A DNA stretch of 64,000 nucleotides from Serpens sp035497915 (GTDB taxonomy: Bacteria; Pseudomonadota; Gammaproteobacteria; Pseudomonadales; Pseudomonadaceae). Both the position numbers and the translations under genes were made by a program. Below the pieces are notes generated by a model. That model ran no database searches, was not told the DNA's origin, and saw nothing but the letters and a program-made list of their open reading frames with translations. The stretch spans positions 1 through 64,000 of the forward strand of contig NZ_DATJCS010000009.1 in the NCBI RefSeq assembly GCF_035497915.1. The letters run 5' to 3'. Below are positions 17,054 to 24,463 of the stretch, one piece after another (positions within the stretch are counted from its first letter, which is position 1; each line of letters begins with the position of its first letter).

Positions 17054-18001
17054 GTGAGCCAGACTACGCCCGCCGTGCGCACCTTCCAAGACCTGATCCT
17101 GGCCCTGCAGCAATTCTGGGCCGAACAGGGCTGCGTGATCCTGCAGCCCTACGACATGGAAATGGGCGCCGGCACCTTCCACACCGCCACCTTCCTGCGC
17201 GCCATCGGTCCGGAAACCTGGAACGCCGCCTATGTGCAGCCGTCCCGCCGGCCCACCGATGGCCGCTACGGCGAGAACCCCAACCGTCTGCAGCACTATT
17301 ACCAGTTCCAGGTAGTGCTCAAGCCGAACCCGGCGAACATCCAGGAGCTCTACCTGGAATCGCTGCGCCGCATCGGCGTGGACACCCTGGTGCATGACAT
17401 CCGCTTCGTCGAGGACAACTGGGAATCGCCGACCCTCGGCGCCTGGGGCCTGGGCTGGGAAGTCTGGCTCAACGGCATGGAAGTCACCCAGTTCACCTAC
17501 TTCCAGCAGGTCGGCGGCGTCGAGTGCTATCCGGTGACCGGCGAGATCACCTACGGCCTGGAACGCCTGGCCATGTACCTGCAGGGCGTCGATTCGGTAT
17601 ACGACCTGGTCTACTCCGACGGCCCGTTCGGCAAGGTCACCTACGGCGACGTGTTCCACCAGAACGAGGTGGAACAGTCCACCTACAACTTCGAGCACGC
17701 CAATGTCGACAAGCTGTTCGAGCTGTTCGACCACTACGAGTCCGAAGCCAACCGGCTGATGGAGCAGCAACTGCCGCTGCCCGCCTACGAGATGGTCATC
17801 AAGGCCTCGCACAGCTTCAACCTGCTGGATGCGCGCCGCGCCATCTCGGTGACTGCGCGCCAGCAGTACATCCTGCGCGTGCGCACCCTGGCGCGGAACA
17901 TCGCCCAGAGCTACCTGCTGGCCCGCGCGCGCCTCGGCTTCCCGATGGCCACCCCCGCACTGCGTGACGAAGTCCTGGCCAAGCTGAAGGAGGCCGAATA
18001 A
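17054..18001 (+). CDS. glyQ: Glycyl-tRNA synthetase alpha subunit
   Basis: The 315-residue catalytic subunit of the alpha2beta2 glycyl-tRNA synthetase begins with GTG (MSQTTPAVRTFQDLIL), matching orthologs. It carries class II core segments: QGCVILQPYDMEMGAGTFH, QPSRRPTDGRYGENPNRLQH and FTYFQQVGGVECYPVTGEIT. A -10-like TATACT (16976-16981) lies upstream with a weak -35. Its TAA overlaps the glyS ATG by one base (TAATG), coupling translation of the two subunits. Confidence 0.98.
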   Translation: MSQTTPAVRTFQDLILALQQFWAEQGCVILQPYDMEMGAGTFHTATFLRAIGPETWNAAYVQPSRRPTDGRYGENPNRLQHYYQFQVVLKPNPANIQELYLESLRRIGVDTLVHDIRFVEDNWESPTLGAWGLGWEVWLNGMEVTQFTYFQQVGGVECYPVTGEITYGLERLAMYLQGVDSVYDLVYSDGPFGKVTYGDVFHQNEVEQSTYNFEHANVDKLFELFDHYESEANRLMEQQLPLPAYEMVIKASHSFNLLDARRAISVTARQQYILRVRTLARNIAQSYLLARARLGFPMATPALRDEVLAKLKEAE

Positions 18002-20055
18002 TGAGCGCTCAAGATTTTCTGGTCGAACTGGGCACCGAAGAGCTGCCCCCCAAGGCGCTCAAGAGCCTGGCCGAAGCCTTCCTGGCCGGCATCGAGAAGG
18101 GCCTGAAGGACGCCGGCCTGGCCTATGCCGCCGCCTGCTACTACGCCGCGCCGCGCCGTCTGGCCGTGCAGGTGAGCCAGCTGGCGGTGCAGCAGCCCGA
18201 CCGTGAAGTGAACCTCGACGGCCCGCCGGTGCAGGCTGCCTTCGACAAGGACGGCAACCCGACCCAGGCCGCGCTGGGCTTCGCCCGCAAGTGCGGCGTG
18301 GAGCTGTCGGTAATCGACCGCAGCGGCGCCAAGCTGCGCTTCTCCCAGCGCATCGCCGGCCAGCCGGCCAGCGCGCTGCTGCCGGGCATCGTCGAAGCGT
18401 CGCTGAACGCCCTGCCGATTCCCAAGCGCATGCGCTGGGCGGACCGCAAGGAAGAGTTCGTGCGCCCGACCCGCTGGCTGGTGATGCTGCTCGGCGACAG
18501 CGTGATCGAGTGCGAGATCCTCGCCCAGAAGGCCGGACGTACCTCGCGCGGGCACCGGTTCCACGCCAACCACGACGTGCGCATCAGCCGCCCGGACAGC
18601 TATGTCGAGGACCTGCGCAGCGCCTACGTGCTGGCCGATTTCGCCGAGCGCCGCGCCAAGATCGAGGCGCGCGTCAGCGAGCTGGCCAAGGCCGAGAACG
18701 GCAGCGCCATCGTGCCGCCGGCGCTGCTCGATGAAGTGACCGCGCTGGTCGAATGGCCGGTGCCGCTGGTCTGCTCCTTCGAGGAACGTTTCCTCGCCGT
18801 GCCGCAGGAAGCGCTGATTTCCACCATGCAGGACAACCAGAAGTACTTCTGCCTCCTGGACGCCCACGGCAAGCTGCTGCCGCGCTTCATCACCGTGGCC
18901 AACATCGAGTCGAAGGACCCGGCGCAGATCGTCTCCGGCAACGAGAAGGTGGTGCGCCCGCGCCTGACCGACGCCGAGTTCTTCTTCAAGCAGGACAAGA
19001 AGCAGAAGCTGGAAACCTTCAACCAGCGCCTGGCCAACGTGATCTTCCAGGCTCAGCTGGGCAGCGTGCTGAACAAGGCCGAGCGCGTCTCCGCGCTGGC
19101 CGGCTTCATCGCCGAGCGCATCGGCGGCGACGCCGAGAAGGCGCGTCGCGCCGGCCTGCTTTCCAAGTGCGACCTGGCCACCGAGATGGTCGGCGAATTC
19201 CCCGAAATGCAGGGCATCGCCGGCTACTACTACGCCAAGCACGACGGCGAAGCCGAAGACGTGGCCATGGCGCTGAACGAGCAGTACATGCCGCGCGGTG
19301 CCGGCGCCGAGCTGCCGCAGACGCTGACCGGCGCCGCCGTGGCGGTGGCCGACAAGCTGGATACCCTGGTCGGCATCTTCGGCATCGGCATGCTGCCCAC
19401 CGGTTCCAAGGATCCCTACGCCCTGCGGCGCGCCGCCCTGGGCGTGCTGCGCATCCTGATCGAGAAGGGGCTGGACCTGGATCTGGTCGAGGCCGTGGAA
19501 TTCGCCGTCGCCCAGTACGCCGACAAGGTCAAGGCCGCCGGCCTGGCCGAGCAAGTGCTGGAATTCGTCTTCGATCGCCTGCGCGCCCGCTACGAGGACG
19601 AAGGCATCGACGTGTCCACCTACCTGTCGGTGCGCGCGGTGCAGCCGCGTTCGGCGCTGGACTTCGACCAGCGCGTGCAGGCCGTGCAGGCGTTCCGTGC
19701 GCTGCCGGAAGCCGGCTCGCTGGCTGCGGCCAACAAGCGCGTTTCCAACCTGCTGAGCAAGCAGGAAGGCCAGCTGCCAGCCGCCATCGAGGCCCGCTAC
19801 TTCGACCACGCCAGCGAGTTCTCGCTGAACGCCGCCATTCAGCATGCCCTGCAGGACGTGCAACCGCTGGCGGCCGCGCGCTGCTACCGCGAGGCGCTGG
19901 AACGCCTGGCCGCGCTGCGCGAGCCGGTGGATGCGTTCTTCGATCAGGTGCTGGTCAACGCCGAGGACGCCAGCGTGCGCGCCAACCGCTATGCCCTGCT
20001 CGCGCAGCTGCGCGGCCTGTTCCTGGGCGTGGCGGACATCTCGCTGCTCGGTTAA
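18001..20055 (+). CDS. glyS: Glycyl-tRNA synthetase beta subunit
   Basis: The 684-residue tRNA-binding and anticodon-recognition subunit pairs with GlyQ. It starts MSAQDFLVELGTEELPPKAL, with an HD-like core containing VGEFPEMQGIAGYYYA and a C-terminal anticodon-binding region (VNAEDASVRANRYALLAQL). Length is normal for the family (about 685). It is followed after 50 bp by gmhB. Confidence 0.98.
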   Translation: MSAQDFLVELGTEELPPKALKSLAEAFLAGIEKGLKDAGLAYAAACYYAAPRRLAVQVSQLAVQQPDREVNLDGPPVQAAFDKDGNPTQAALGFARKCGVELSVIDRSGAKLRFSQRIAGQPASALLPGIVEASLNALPIPKRMRWADRKEEFVRPTRWLVMLLGDSVIECEILAQKAGRTSRGHRFHANHDVRISRPDSYVEDLRSAYVLADFAERRAKIEARVSELAKAENGSAIVPPALLDEVTALVEWPVPLVCSFEERFLAVPQEALISTMQDNQKYFCLLDAHGKLLPRFITVANIESKDPAQIVSGNEKVVRPRLTDAEFFFKQDKKQKLETFNQRLANVIFQAQLGSVLNKAERVSALAGFIAERIGGDAEKARRAGLLSKCDLATEMVGEFPEMQGIAGYYYAKHDGEAEDVAMALNEQYMPRGAGAELPQTLTGAAVAVADKLDTLVGIFGIGMLPTGSKDPYALRRAALGVLRILIEKGLDLDLVEAVEFAVAQYADKVKAAGLAEQVLEFVFDRLRARYEDEGIDVSTYLSVRAVQPRSALDFDQRVQAVQAFRALPEAGSLAAANKRVSNLLSKQEGQLPAAIEARYFDHASEFSLNAAIQHALQDVQPLAAARCYREALERLAALREPVDAFFDQVLVNAEDASVRANRYALLAQLRGLFLGVADISLLG

Positions 20056-20105
20056 GTGACGCCAGGGCTTCAGGCTGGACCTGAAGCCCTCTTCGAGACT
20101 GCCGT

Positions 20106-20648
20106 ATGAAGTTGATCATTCTCGACCGCGACGGGGTCATCAATCAGGACTCCGACGACTACGTGAAGAGCCTGGACGAGTGGATTCCGATTCCCGGCTC
20201 GATCGAAGCCATTGCGCGGCTGAGCCGGGCCGGCTGGACGGTGGCGGTGGCCACCAACCAGTCCGGGCTGTCGCGCGGCTATTTCAGCGCACAGACCCTG
20301 GACGCGATGCACCAGCGCCTGCGCCGGCTGGTGGCGGAGCAGGGCGGTGAAATCGCCCTGATCGAACATTGCCCGCATGGACCGGATGACGCCTGCGAGT
20401 GCCGCAAGCCGCTGCCCGGGCTGTTCCGGCGCATCGCCGAACACTTTCACCTGGCTGACCTGCAGGGCGTGCCGACGGTGGGCGACAGTCGCCGTGATCT
20501 GGAAGCCGGTCTGGCGCTCGGTGCCGACCCGTTGCTGGTGAAAACCGGCAAGGGCCTGCGCACCCTGGAGAAGCCGCTTCCTCCCGGCACCCGGGTCTTC
20601 GCCGACCTGGCCGCCGTGGCCGACCATCTGCTGGAAACCCGTCCATGA
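20106..20648 (+). CDS. gmhB: D-glycero-beta-D-manno-heptose-1,7-bisphosphate 7-phosphatase
   Basis: The 180-residue HAD-superfamily phosphatase of ADP-heptose synthesis supplies the LPS inner core. The nucleophile motif is ILDRDGVINQDSDDY (Asp nucleophile and acid/base), followed by ATNQSGLSRGY. The zinc-binding insert reads EHCPHGPDDACECRKP, and VGDSRRDLEAG holds the Mg2+ Asp. Its TGA overlaps the plsC ATG by 4 bp. Confidence 0.96.
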   Translation: MKLIILDRDGVINQDSDDYVKSLDEWIPIPGSIEAIARLSRAGWTVAVATNQSGLSRGYFSAQTLDAMHQRLRRLVAEQGGEIALIEHCPHGPDDACECRKPLPGLFRRIAEHFHLADLQGVPTVGDSRRDLEAGLALGADPLLVKTGKGLRTLEKPLPPGTRVFADLAAVADHLLETRP

Positions 20649-21409
20649 GTGCAACGCAACGCCTGAAAACCGTGGTGTTCTACCTGCTGCTGTCCGCCAC
20701 CGCCTTCCTGTGGGGCACCGCCAGCCTGGTGGTCGCGCCGCTGCTGCCGTTTCGCCAGCGCTACCGGGTCATCGTGCAGAGCTGGTGCCGCCTGGCGGTC
20801 TGGCTGGCGCGCAGCCTGGTGGGCATCCGCTACGAGGTGCACGGCCTGGAGAACATCCCGCAGCGGCCCTGCGTGATCCTCGCCAAGCACCAGAGCACCT
20901 GGGAGACCTTCTACCTCTCCGGCCTGTTCGCACCGCTGAGCCAGGTGCTCAAGCGCGAGCTGCTGCTGGTGCCGTTCTTCGGCTGGGCGCTGGCGCTGAT
21001 GCGCCCGATCGCCATCGACCGCGACAATCCCAAGCTGGCCCTCAAGCAATTGGCCAAGCAGGGACATGAGCACCTGATGCGCGGCAACTGGGTGCTGGTG
21101 TTCCCGGAGGGCACCCGCGTGCCGGTCGGTGAAGCCGGCAAGTTCTCTCGCGGCGGCTCGGCGCTGGCGGTCAACGCCGGCCTGCCGGTGCTGCCCATCG
21201 CCCACAACGCCGGTCATTTCTGGCCCAAGCAGGGCTGGGCCAAGCACCCGGGCACCATCCAGGTGTTCATCGGTCCGCCCATGCTGGCCGAGGGCGAGGG
21301 CCCGCGCGCCATCAGCGAGCTGAATCAGCGTGCCGAACGCTGGATCAACGAGCGCATGGCTGAAATCGACCGCAGTCCGGCTGCCAGCACCCCCTCGCTG
21401 GTCAGCTGA
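20645..21409 (+). CDS. 1-acyl-sn-glycerol-3-phosphate acyltransferase (PlsC family)
   Basis: The 254-residue inner-membrane enzyme makes phosphatidic acid from lysophosphatidic acid. An N-terminal membrane segment (VVFYLLLSATAFLWGTASLV) precedes the catalytic block LAKHQSTWETF (HX4E in place of the common HX4D), and VFPEGTRVPVGEAGKF gives the substrate-binding FPEGTR motif. It is translationally coupled to gmhB. It corresponds to the gene next to gmhB in P. aeruginosa (called lptA or plsC). Confidence 0.93.
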   Translation: MSATQRLKTVVFYLLLSATAFLWGTASLVVAPLLPFRQRYRVIVQSWCRLAVWLARSLVGIRYEVHGLENIPQRPCVILAKHQSTWETFYLSGLFAPLSQVLKRELLLVPFFGWALALMRPIAIDRDNPKLALKQLAKQGHEHLMRGNWVLVFPEGTRVPVGEAGKFSRGGSALAVNAGLPVLPIAHNAGHFWPKQGWAKHPGTIQVFIGPPMLAEGEGPRAISELNQRAERWINERMAEIDRSPAASTPSLVS

Positions 21410-21469
21410 GTGCGTTTTCCGTAGTCCCGGCCGGCGCACCGCCGGCCTCGCTGTGATCCGTGTACGCCC

Positions 21470-22834
21470 ATGAATGAAGAATTGCTCACTCAGGAATGGC
21501 AGGCACTGATCCGCCAGTATTCCGATGTCCTCCCTGTTCTGCAGGCGCTGGCCGAGTCGCACCGCGTCGACCTCGCCCGCAATTTTTACGACCACATGCT
21601 GGAAAATCCCGACTCGTCGCCCTATCTCAGCCACGAGCAGGTACGTACCCAGCTGAGCAGTTCCCTGCAGCGCTGGGTCGTCTCGGTGTTCGCCGCCCAG
21701 CGGGCGGAGCAGGTGCTCGAGTGCATCGAGATGCAGCAGCATGTCGGCAAGGTGCATGCGCGCATCGAGGTGCCGGTGTCGCTGGTGCTGCGCGGGGCTC
21801 GTCAGCTGAAGAGCCACCTGTCCCGCCTGCTGCTGGAGAGCGAGCTGGACGCGCAGCTTCAGCACGCCGCCACCCGCCTGGCCTGCCAGCTGATCGACCT
21901 GACCATGGAGATCATGAGCCAGGCCTATTCGGCGTCCCACGACCGCAATTCCCGCGCCGAGGAGGCCTACCGGCTGTTCTCGGTGTCGCAGAACCTCGGT
22001 GCCGAGAAGGAACGCCAGCGCGGCGCGCTGCTGGACTGGGAGAACCAGCTGATGTTCGCCCTGGCCACCGGGCAACAGGCCAGCTACCTGCCGCGACTCG
22101 GCGATTCCGAGTTCGGCCTGTGGTTCCGCCACAAGGCCTCGCACGCCTTCCAGGGCTCGCCGGAAAGCACTTCGATCCTCGCCTACATCCGCGGCATCGA
22201 CAGCCAGCTTGAGGCGCTGCGCGCCCGGGAGGCTGGCGAGCGCCAGGAGTTGCCGATCGACCTGCTGCGCCAGACCCGCGAGCAGACCAAGTCGATCCGT
22301 TTCCTGCTCGACAGCCTGTTCGAACAGGCCAACGATCTGGAGGCCGGCCGCGATGCGCTGACCCATCTGCTCAACCGCAAGTTCCTGCCGGTGGTGATGA
22401 GCAAGGAAGTGCTCTACAGCCGGCAGAGCGGTCACGGCTTCGCGGTGCTGCTGATCGATGTCGACCACTTCAAGCAGATCAACGACACCTACGGCCACGA
22501 GGCCGGCGACCTGGCGCTGCAGCAGATCGCCAGCCTGCTGACCAGCAACACGCGCGGCGGCGACTACGCCTTCCGCCATGGTGGCGAGGAGTTCCTGCTG
22601 GTACTGGTGGACATCGAGGCCGGTCGCGCCCTGCAGGTGGCCGAGGGCCTGCGTCAGCGCATCGCCTCCGAGCCGTTCCGCATCGGCGGCCAGACGCTGC
22701 AGCTCACCGTCAGCATCGGTGTGGCGGTGCATGATGGCCACCCGGACTACCAGCGCCTGCTGCGCCGCGCCGATCAGGCGCTGTACCAGGCCAAGCGCGA
22801 CGGTCGCAATCGCAGCATTCTGCTGGCAAGCTGA
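21470..22834 (+). CDS. Globin-coupled diguanylate cyclase (DosC-like)
   Basis: The 454-residue, probably oxygen-sensing enzyme makes c-di-GMP. Residues 1-165 match the globin-coupled sensor of E. coli DosC: NFYDHML with Tyr40 in the distal Tyr position, HEQVRTQLSSSLQRWVVSV, and MQQHVGKVHARI with the proximal haem His96. A helical middle region (about 170-290) links to a GGDEF domain from about 300. The active site reads GGEEF (371-375) and is intact. RxxD (Arg362-Asp365) gives the product-inhibition I-site. No transmembrane segment is seen. The gene stands alone between plsC and the GST gene. The haem role is inferred by homology to DosC. Confidence 0.9.
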   Translation: MNEELLTQEWQALIRQYSDVLPVLQALAESHRVDLARNFYDHMLENPDSSPYLSHEQVRTQLSSSLQRWVVSVFAAQRAEQVLECIEMQQHVGKVHARIEVPVSLVLRGARQLKSHLSRLLLESELDAQLQHAATRLACQLIDLTMEIMSQAYSASHDRNSRAEEAYRLFSVSQNLGAEKERQRGALLDWENQLMFALATGQQASYLPRLGDSEFGLWFRHKASHAFQGSPESTSILAYIRGIDSQLEALRAREAGERQELPIDLLRQTREQTKSIRFLLDSLFEQANDLEAGRDALTHLLNRKFLPVVMSKEVLYSRQSGHGFAVLLIDVDHFKQINDTYGHEAGDLALQQIASLLTSNTRGGDYAFRHGGEEFLLVLVDIEAGRALQVAEGLRQRIASEPFRIGGQTLQLTVSIGVAVHDGHPDYQRLLRRADQALYQAKRDGRNRSILLAS

Positions 22835-22902
22835 GGCACGTCGCGTCCGGACGCCAATCCGGGCGCGGCGCGCTGTGTCTCTTACCTGCATAGGATTCCG
22901 TC

Positions 22903-23517
22903 ATGAAGCTCTACTACGCTCCGGGCGCCTGCTCCCTGTCGCCGCACATCGTTCTGCGCGAGCTGGGTCTGGACCATCAACTGGAACGCGTCGACCTGCG
23001 TTCCCAGCCCCACCGTACCGCCTCCGGCGAGGATTTCAGCCAGATCAGCGCCAAGGGTTACGTGCCCGCCCTGCGTCTCGCCGATGGCGAGCTGCTCACC
23101 GAGGGCCCGGCCATCGTGCAGTACCTGGCCGACCAGAAACCCGAAGCCGGCCTGCTGGCCCCGGCCGGCAGCCTGGCGCGCGCCCGTGCCCAGGAGTGGC
23201 TGAACTACATCGCCACCGAACTGCACAAGAACTTCGGCGCACTGTTCCGCCCCGACGGCCCGGACGAGGTCAAGCAGGCCGCCCGTGCGGCCCTTGCCCA
23301 GCGCCTGCGCTTCACCGCCGAGGCCCTGCAGGATCGCGAATACCTGGTCGGCGAGCGCTTTGGCGTGGCCGATGCCTACCTGTTCGTGGTGCTGGGCTGG
23401 TGTCAGTACCTGGCCATCGATCTGGCGCCCTATCCGGTACTGCAAGCGTTCCAGCAGCGCATCGCCGAACGCCCGGCAGTGCAGGGCGCACTGAAGGCCG
23501 AAGGCCTGCTCAAGTAA
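22903..23517 (+). CDS. gstA: Glutathione S-transferase (beta class, GstA-like)
   Basis: The 204-residue cytosolic enzyme resembles E. coli GstA. The N-terminal thioredoxin fold begins MKLYYAPGACSLSPHIVLRE with the conserved Cys10, followed by GYVPALRLADGELLTEGPAI (glutathione site with cis-Pro). The all-helical C-terminal domain has EWLNYIATELHKNFGALFRP and the N-capping box FGVADAYLF. It conjugates or binds glutathione in detoxification. Confidence 0.95.
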   Translation: MKLYYAPGACSLSPHIVLRELGLDHQLERVDLRSQPHRTASGEDFSQISAKGYVPALRLADGELLTEGPAIVQYLADQKPEAGLLAPAGSLARARAQEWLNYIATELHKNFGALFRPDGPDEVKQAARAALAQRLRFTAEALQDREYLVGERFGVADAYLFVVLGWCQYLAIDLAPYPVLQAFQQRIAERPAVQGALKAEGLLK

Positions 23518-23546
23518 AGGCAGCTCTCAAGAGGGTTATGCAACGC

Positions 23547-23813
23547 AGAAAAAAGGGGAGCCTGGGCTCCCCTTGAAGGTTCTAGCGTCTTTCGGTGCCT
23601 GCCCCGACCTTGTTGTTGTTATGGCCATGGGCGGTTGCTGCTGACGGCCCCCATGCGGAGCCAAGAGCGAACGTATTTTTTTGACCTGCGGATGTCGGCC
23701 AGCGACAGCCACGTCAAAAGAATCTGTTTGCTACATCCCTGCTGTCTTGTCGTTGTTCTGTCAGAGGCGTTGACTGTTGTTGTTATCGAGCGGTGCTTGT
23801 CATTGTTGTTGTG
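23547..23813 (-). ncRNA. Candidate small RNA with repeated AACAACAA (Crc/Hfq-type) motifs
   Basis: This 442-bp spacer between two plus-strand genes holds a minus-strand unit of about 267 nt. It has a sigma70-like promoter (23820-23848) and a predicted start near 23813, with a strong terminator at its end. The RNA would begin about ACAACAACAATGACAAG and contain at least three AACAACAA-type motifs plus AACAACGA. These are the CA motifs through which the Hfq/Crc complex binds RNA in Pseudomonas. CrcZ-type decoys have the same repeated motifs and start in a similar way. No good protein-coding frame fits; the first ATG gives a 12-codon peptide only. A leader or degraded transporter 5' region is the main alternative. 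Confidence 0.55.
23549..23572 (-). terminator. Rho-independent terminator on the minus strand
   Basis: The hairpin GGGGAGC-CCAG-GCTCCCC is followed by six T residues only when read on the minus strand; on the plus strand the run after the stem is TTGAAGG. It therefore ends a minus-strand transcript although the nearest minus-strand gene (gyrB) stops nearly 900 bp away. Confidence 0.85.
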
Positions 23814-23819
23814 GGGGTC

Positions 23820-23861
23820 ATTAGACCCATCCGGACGGCGGCCGGCAATAAGACCTAAGTC
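23820..23861 (-). promoter_or_regulatory. Promoter and possible operator of the candidate small RNA
   Basis: On the minus strand, TTGCCG (23848-23843) and TCTAAT (23825-23820) are spaced by exactly 17 bp, close to the sigma70 consensus. Immediately upstream lies the near-palindrome GACTTAGGTC (23861-23852), suitable for a dimeric activator. No -24/-12 (sigma54) pair was found, unlike CrcZ of P. aeruginosa. Confidence 0.5.
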
Positions 23862-23959
23862 AATGATTTTCCGTGGATTCCCACTGCTAGGGGCGGCTGG
23901 GGAATGCACGGCGCGGGGTGGCTCACGTATGCTCACCGGCCGACACCGAGACTCACTCC

Positions 23960-24418
23960 ATGATAGAAACCGGCGCCTACGCAGGGCTGTTCCTCGCCGC
24001 CTTCGGCGCGGCAACCCTGCTGCCCCTGCAATCCGAAGCCCTGCTGGTGGCGCTGCTGCTCAGCGAGCAGCAGCCCGTCGCCGGCCTGCTGCTGGTCGCC
24101 ACCGCCGGCAACGTGCTGGGTTCCTGCCTGAACGCCCTGCTGGGCCGCTACCTTGAGCGCTGGCATGCCCGGCGCTGGTTCCCGGTCACGCCGCAGCAGC
24201 TGGCAAAGGCGCGCGAGCGCTACCACCGCTTCGGCCGCTGGAGCCTGTTGCTGAGCTGGGTGCCGATCATCGGTGACCCGCTGACGGTGATCGCCGGGGT
24301 GATGCGCGAGCCCTGGTGGAGCTTCCTGCTATTGGTCACCCTGGCCAAGGCCGGTCGCTACCTGGTGCTGACCGGACTGACGCTGGGCTGGACGGGCCAG
24401 GTTTTTCCAGCCGCATAA
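23960..24418 (+). CDS. yqaA: YqaA/DedA-family membrane protein
   Basis: The 152-residue integral membrane protein has about four hydrophobic segments. The start MIETGAYAGLFLAAFG at 23960 is chosen because the upstream in-frame extension is polar and lacks a ribosome site. Motifs of the YqaA/SNARE-associated (DedA-like) family: LLPLQSEALL, GNVLGSCLNALLGRYL, RYHRFGRWSLLLSWVPIIGD with the conserved G/P turns, and VIAGVMREPW. DedA proteins act in lipid carrier recycling and membrane homeostasis. Convergent with gyrB. Confidence 0.88.
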   Translation: MIETGAYAGLFLAAFGAATLLPLQSEALLVALLLSEQQPVAGLLLVATAGNVLGSCLNALLGRYLERWHARRWFPVTPQQLAKARERYHRFGRWSLLLSWVPIIGDPLTVIAGVMREPWWSFLLLVTLAKAGRYLVLTGLTLGWTGQVFPAA

Positions 24419-24444
24419 AAAACCCGGCGCAGGCCGGGTTTTTT
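24417..24444. terminator. Bidirectional terminator between yqaA and gyrB
   Basis: AAAAAACCCGGC-GCAG-GCCGGGTTTTTT is symmetric, with A and T tracts on both sides, so it can end transcription of both convergent genes. Confidence 0.9.
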
Positions 24445-24463
24445 ATTCTCAACGGGCTGAGCG

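Noticed and set aside
17911..19863. Minus-strand open frame of 650 codons
   Set aside because: Antisense shadow of glyS, which is complete.
20447..22891. Minus-strand open frame of 814 codons
   Set aside because: Antisense to gmhB, plsC and the diguanylate cyclase gene; lacks a ribosome site and motif.
23619..24014. Minus-strand open frame of 131 codons in the small-RNA spacer
   Set aside because: Its start would lie upstream of the predicted promoter, it overlaps the yqaA gene and its sequence is low in complexity; a non-coding RNA explains the promoter, motifs and terminator better.
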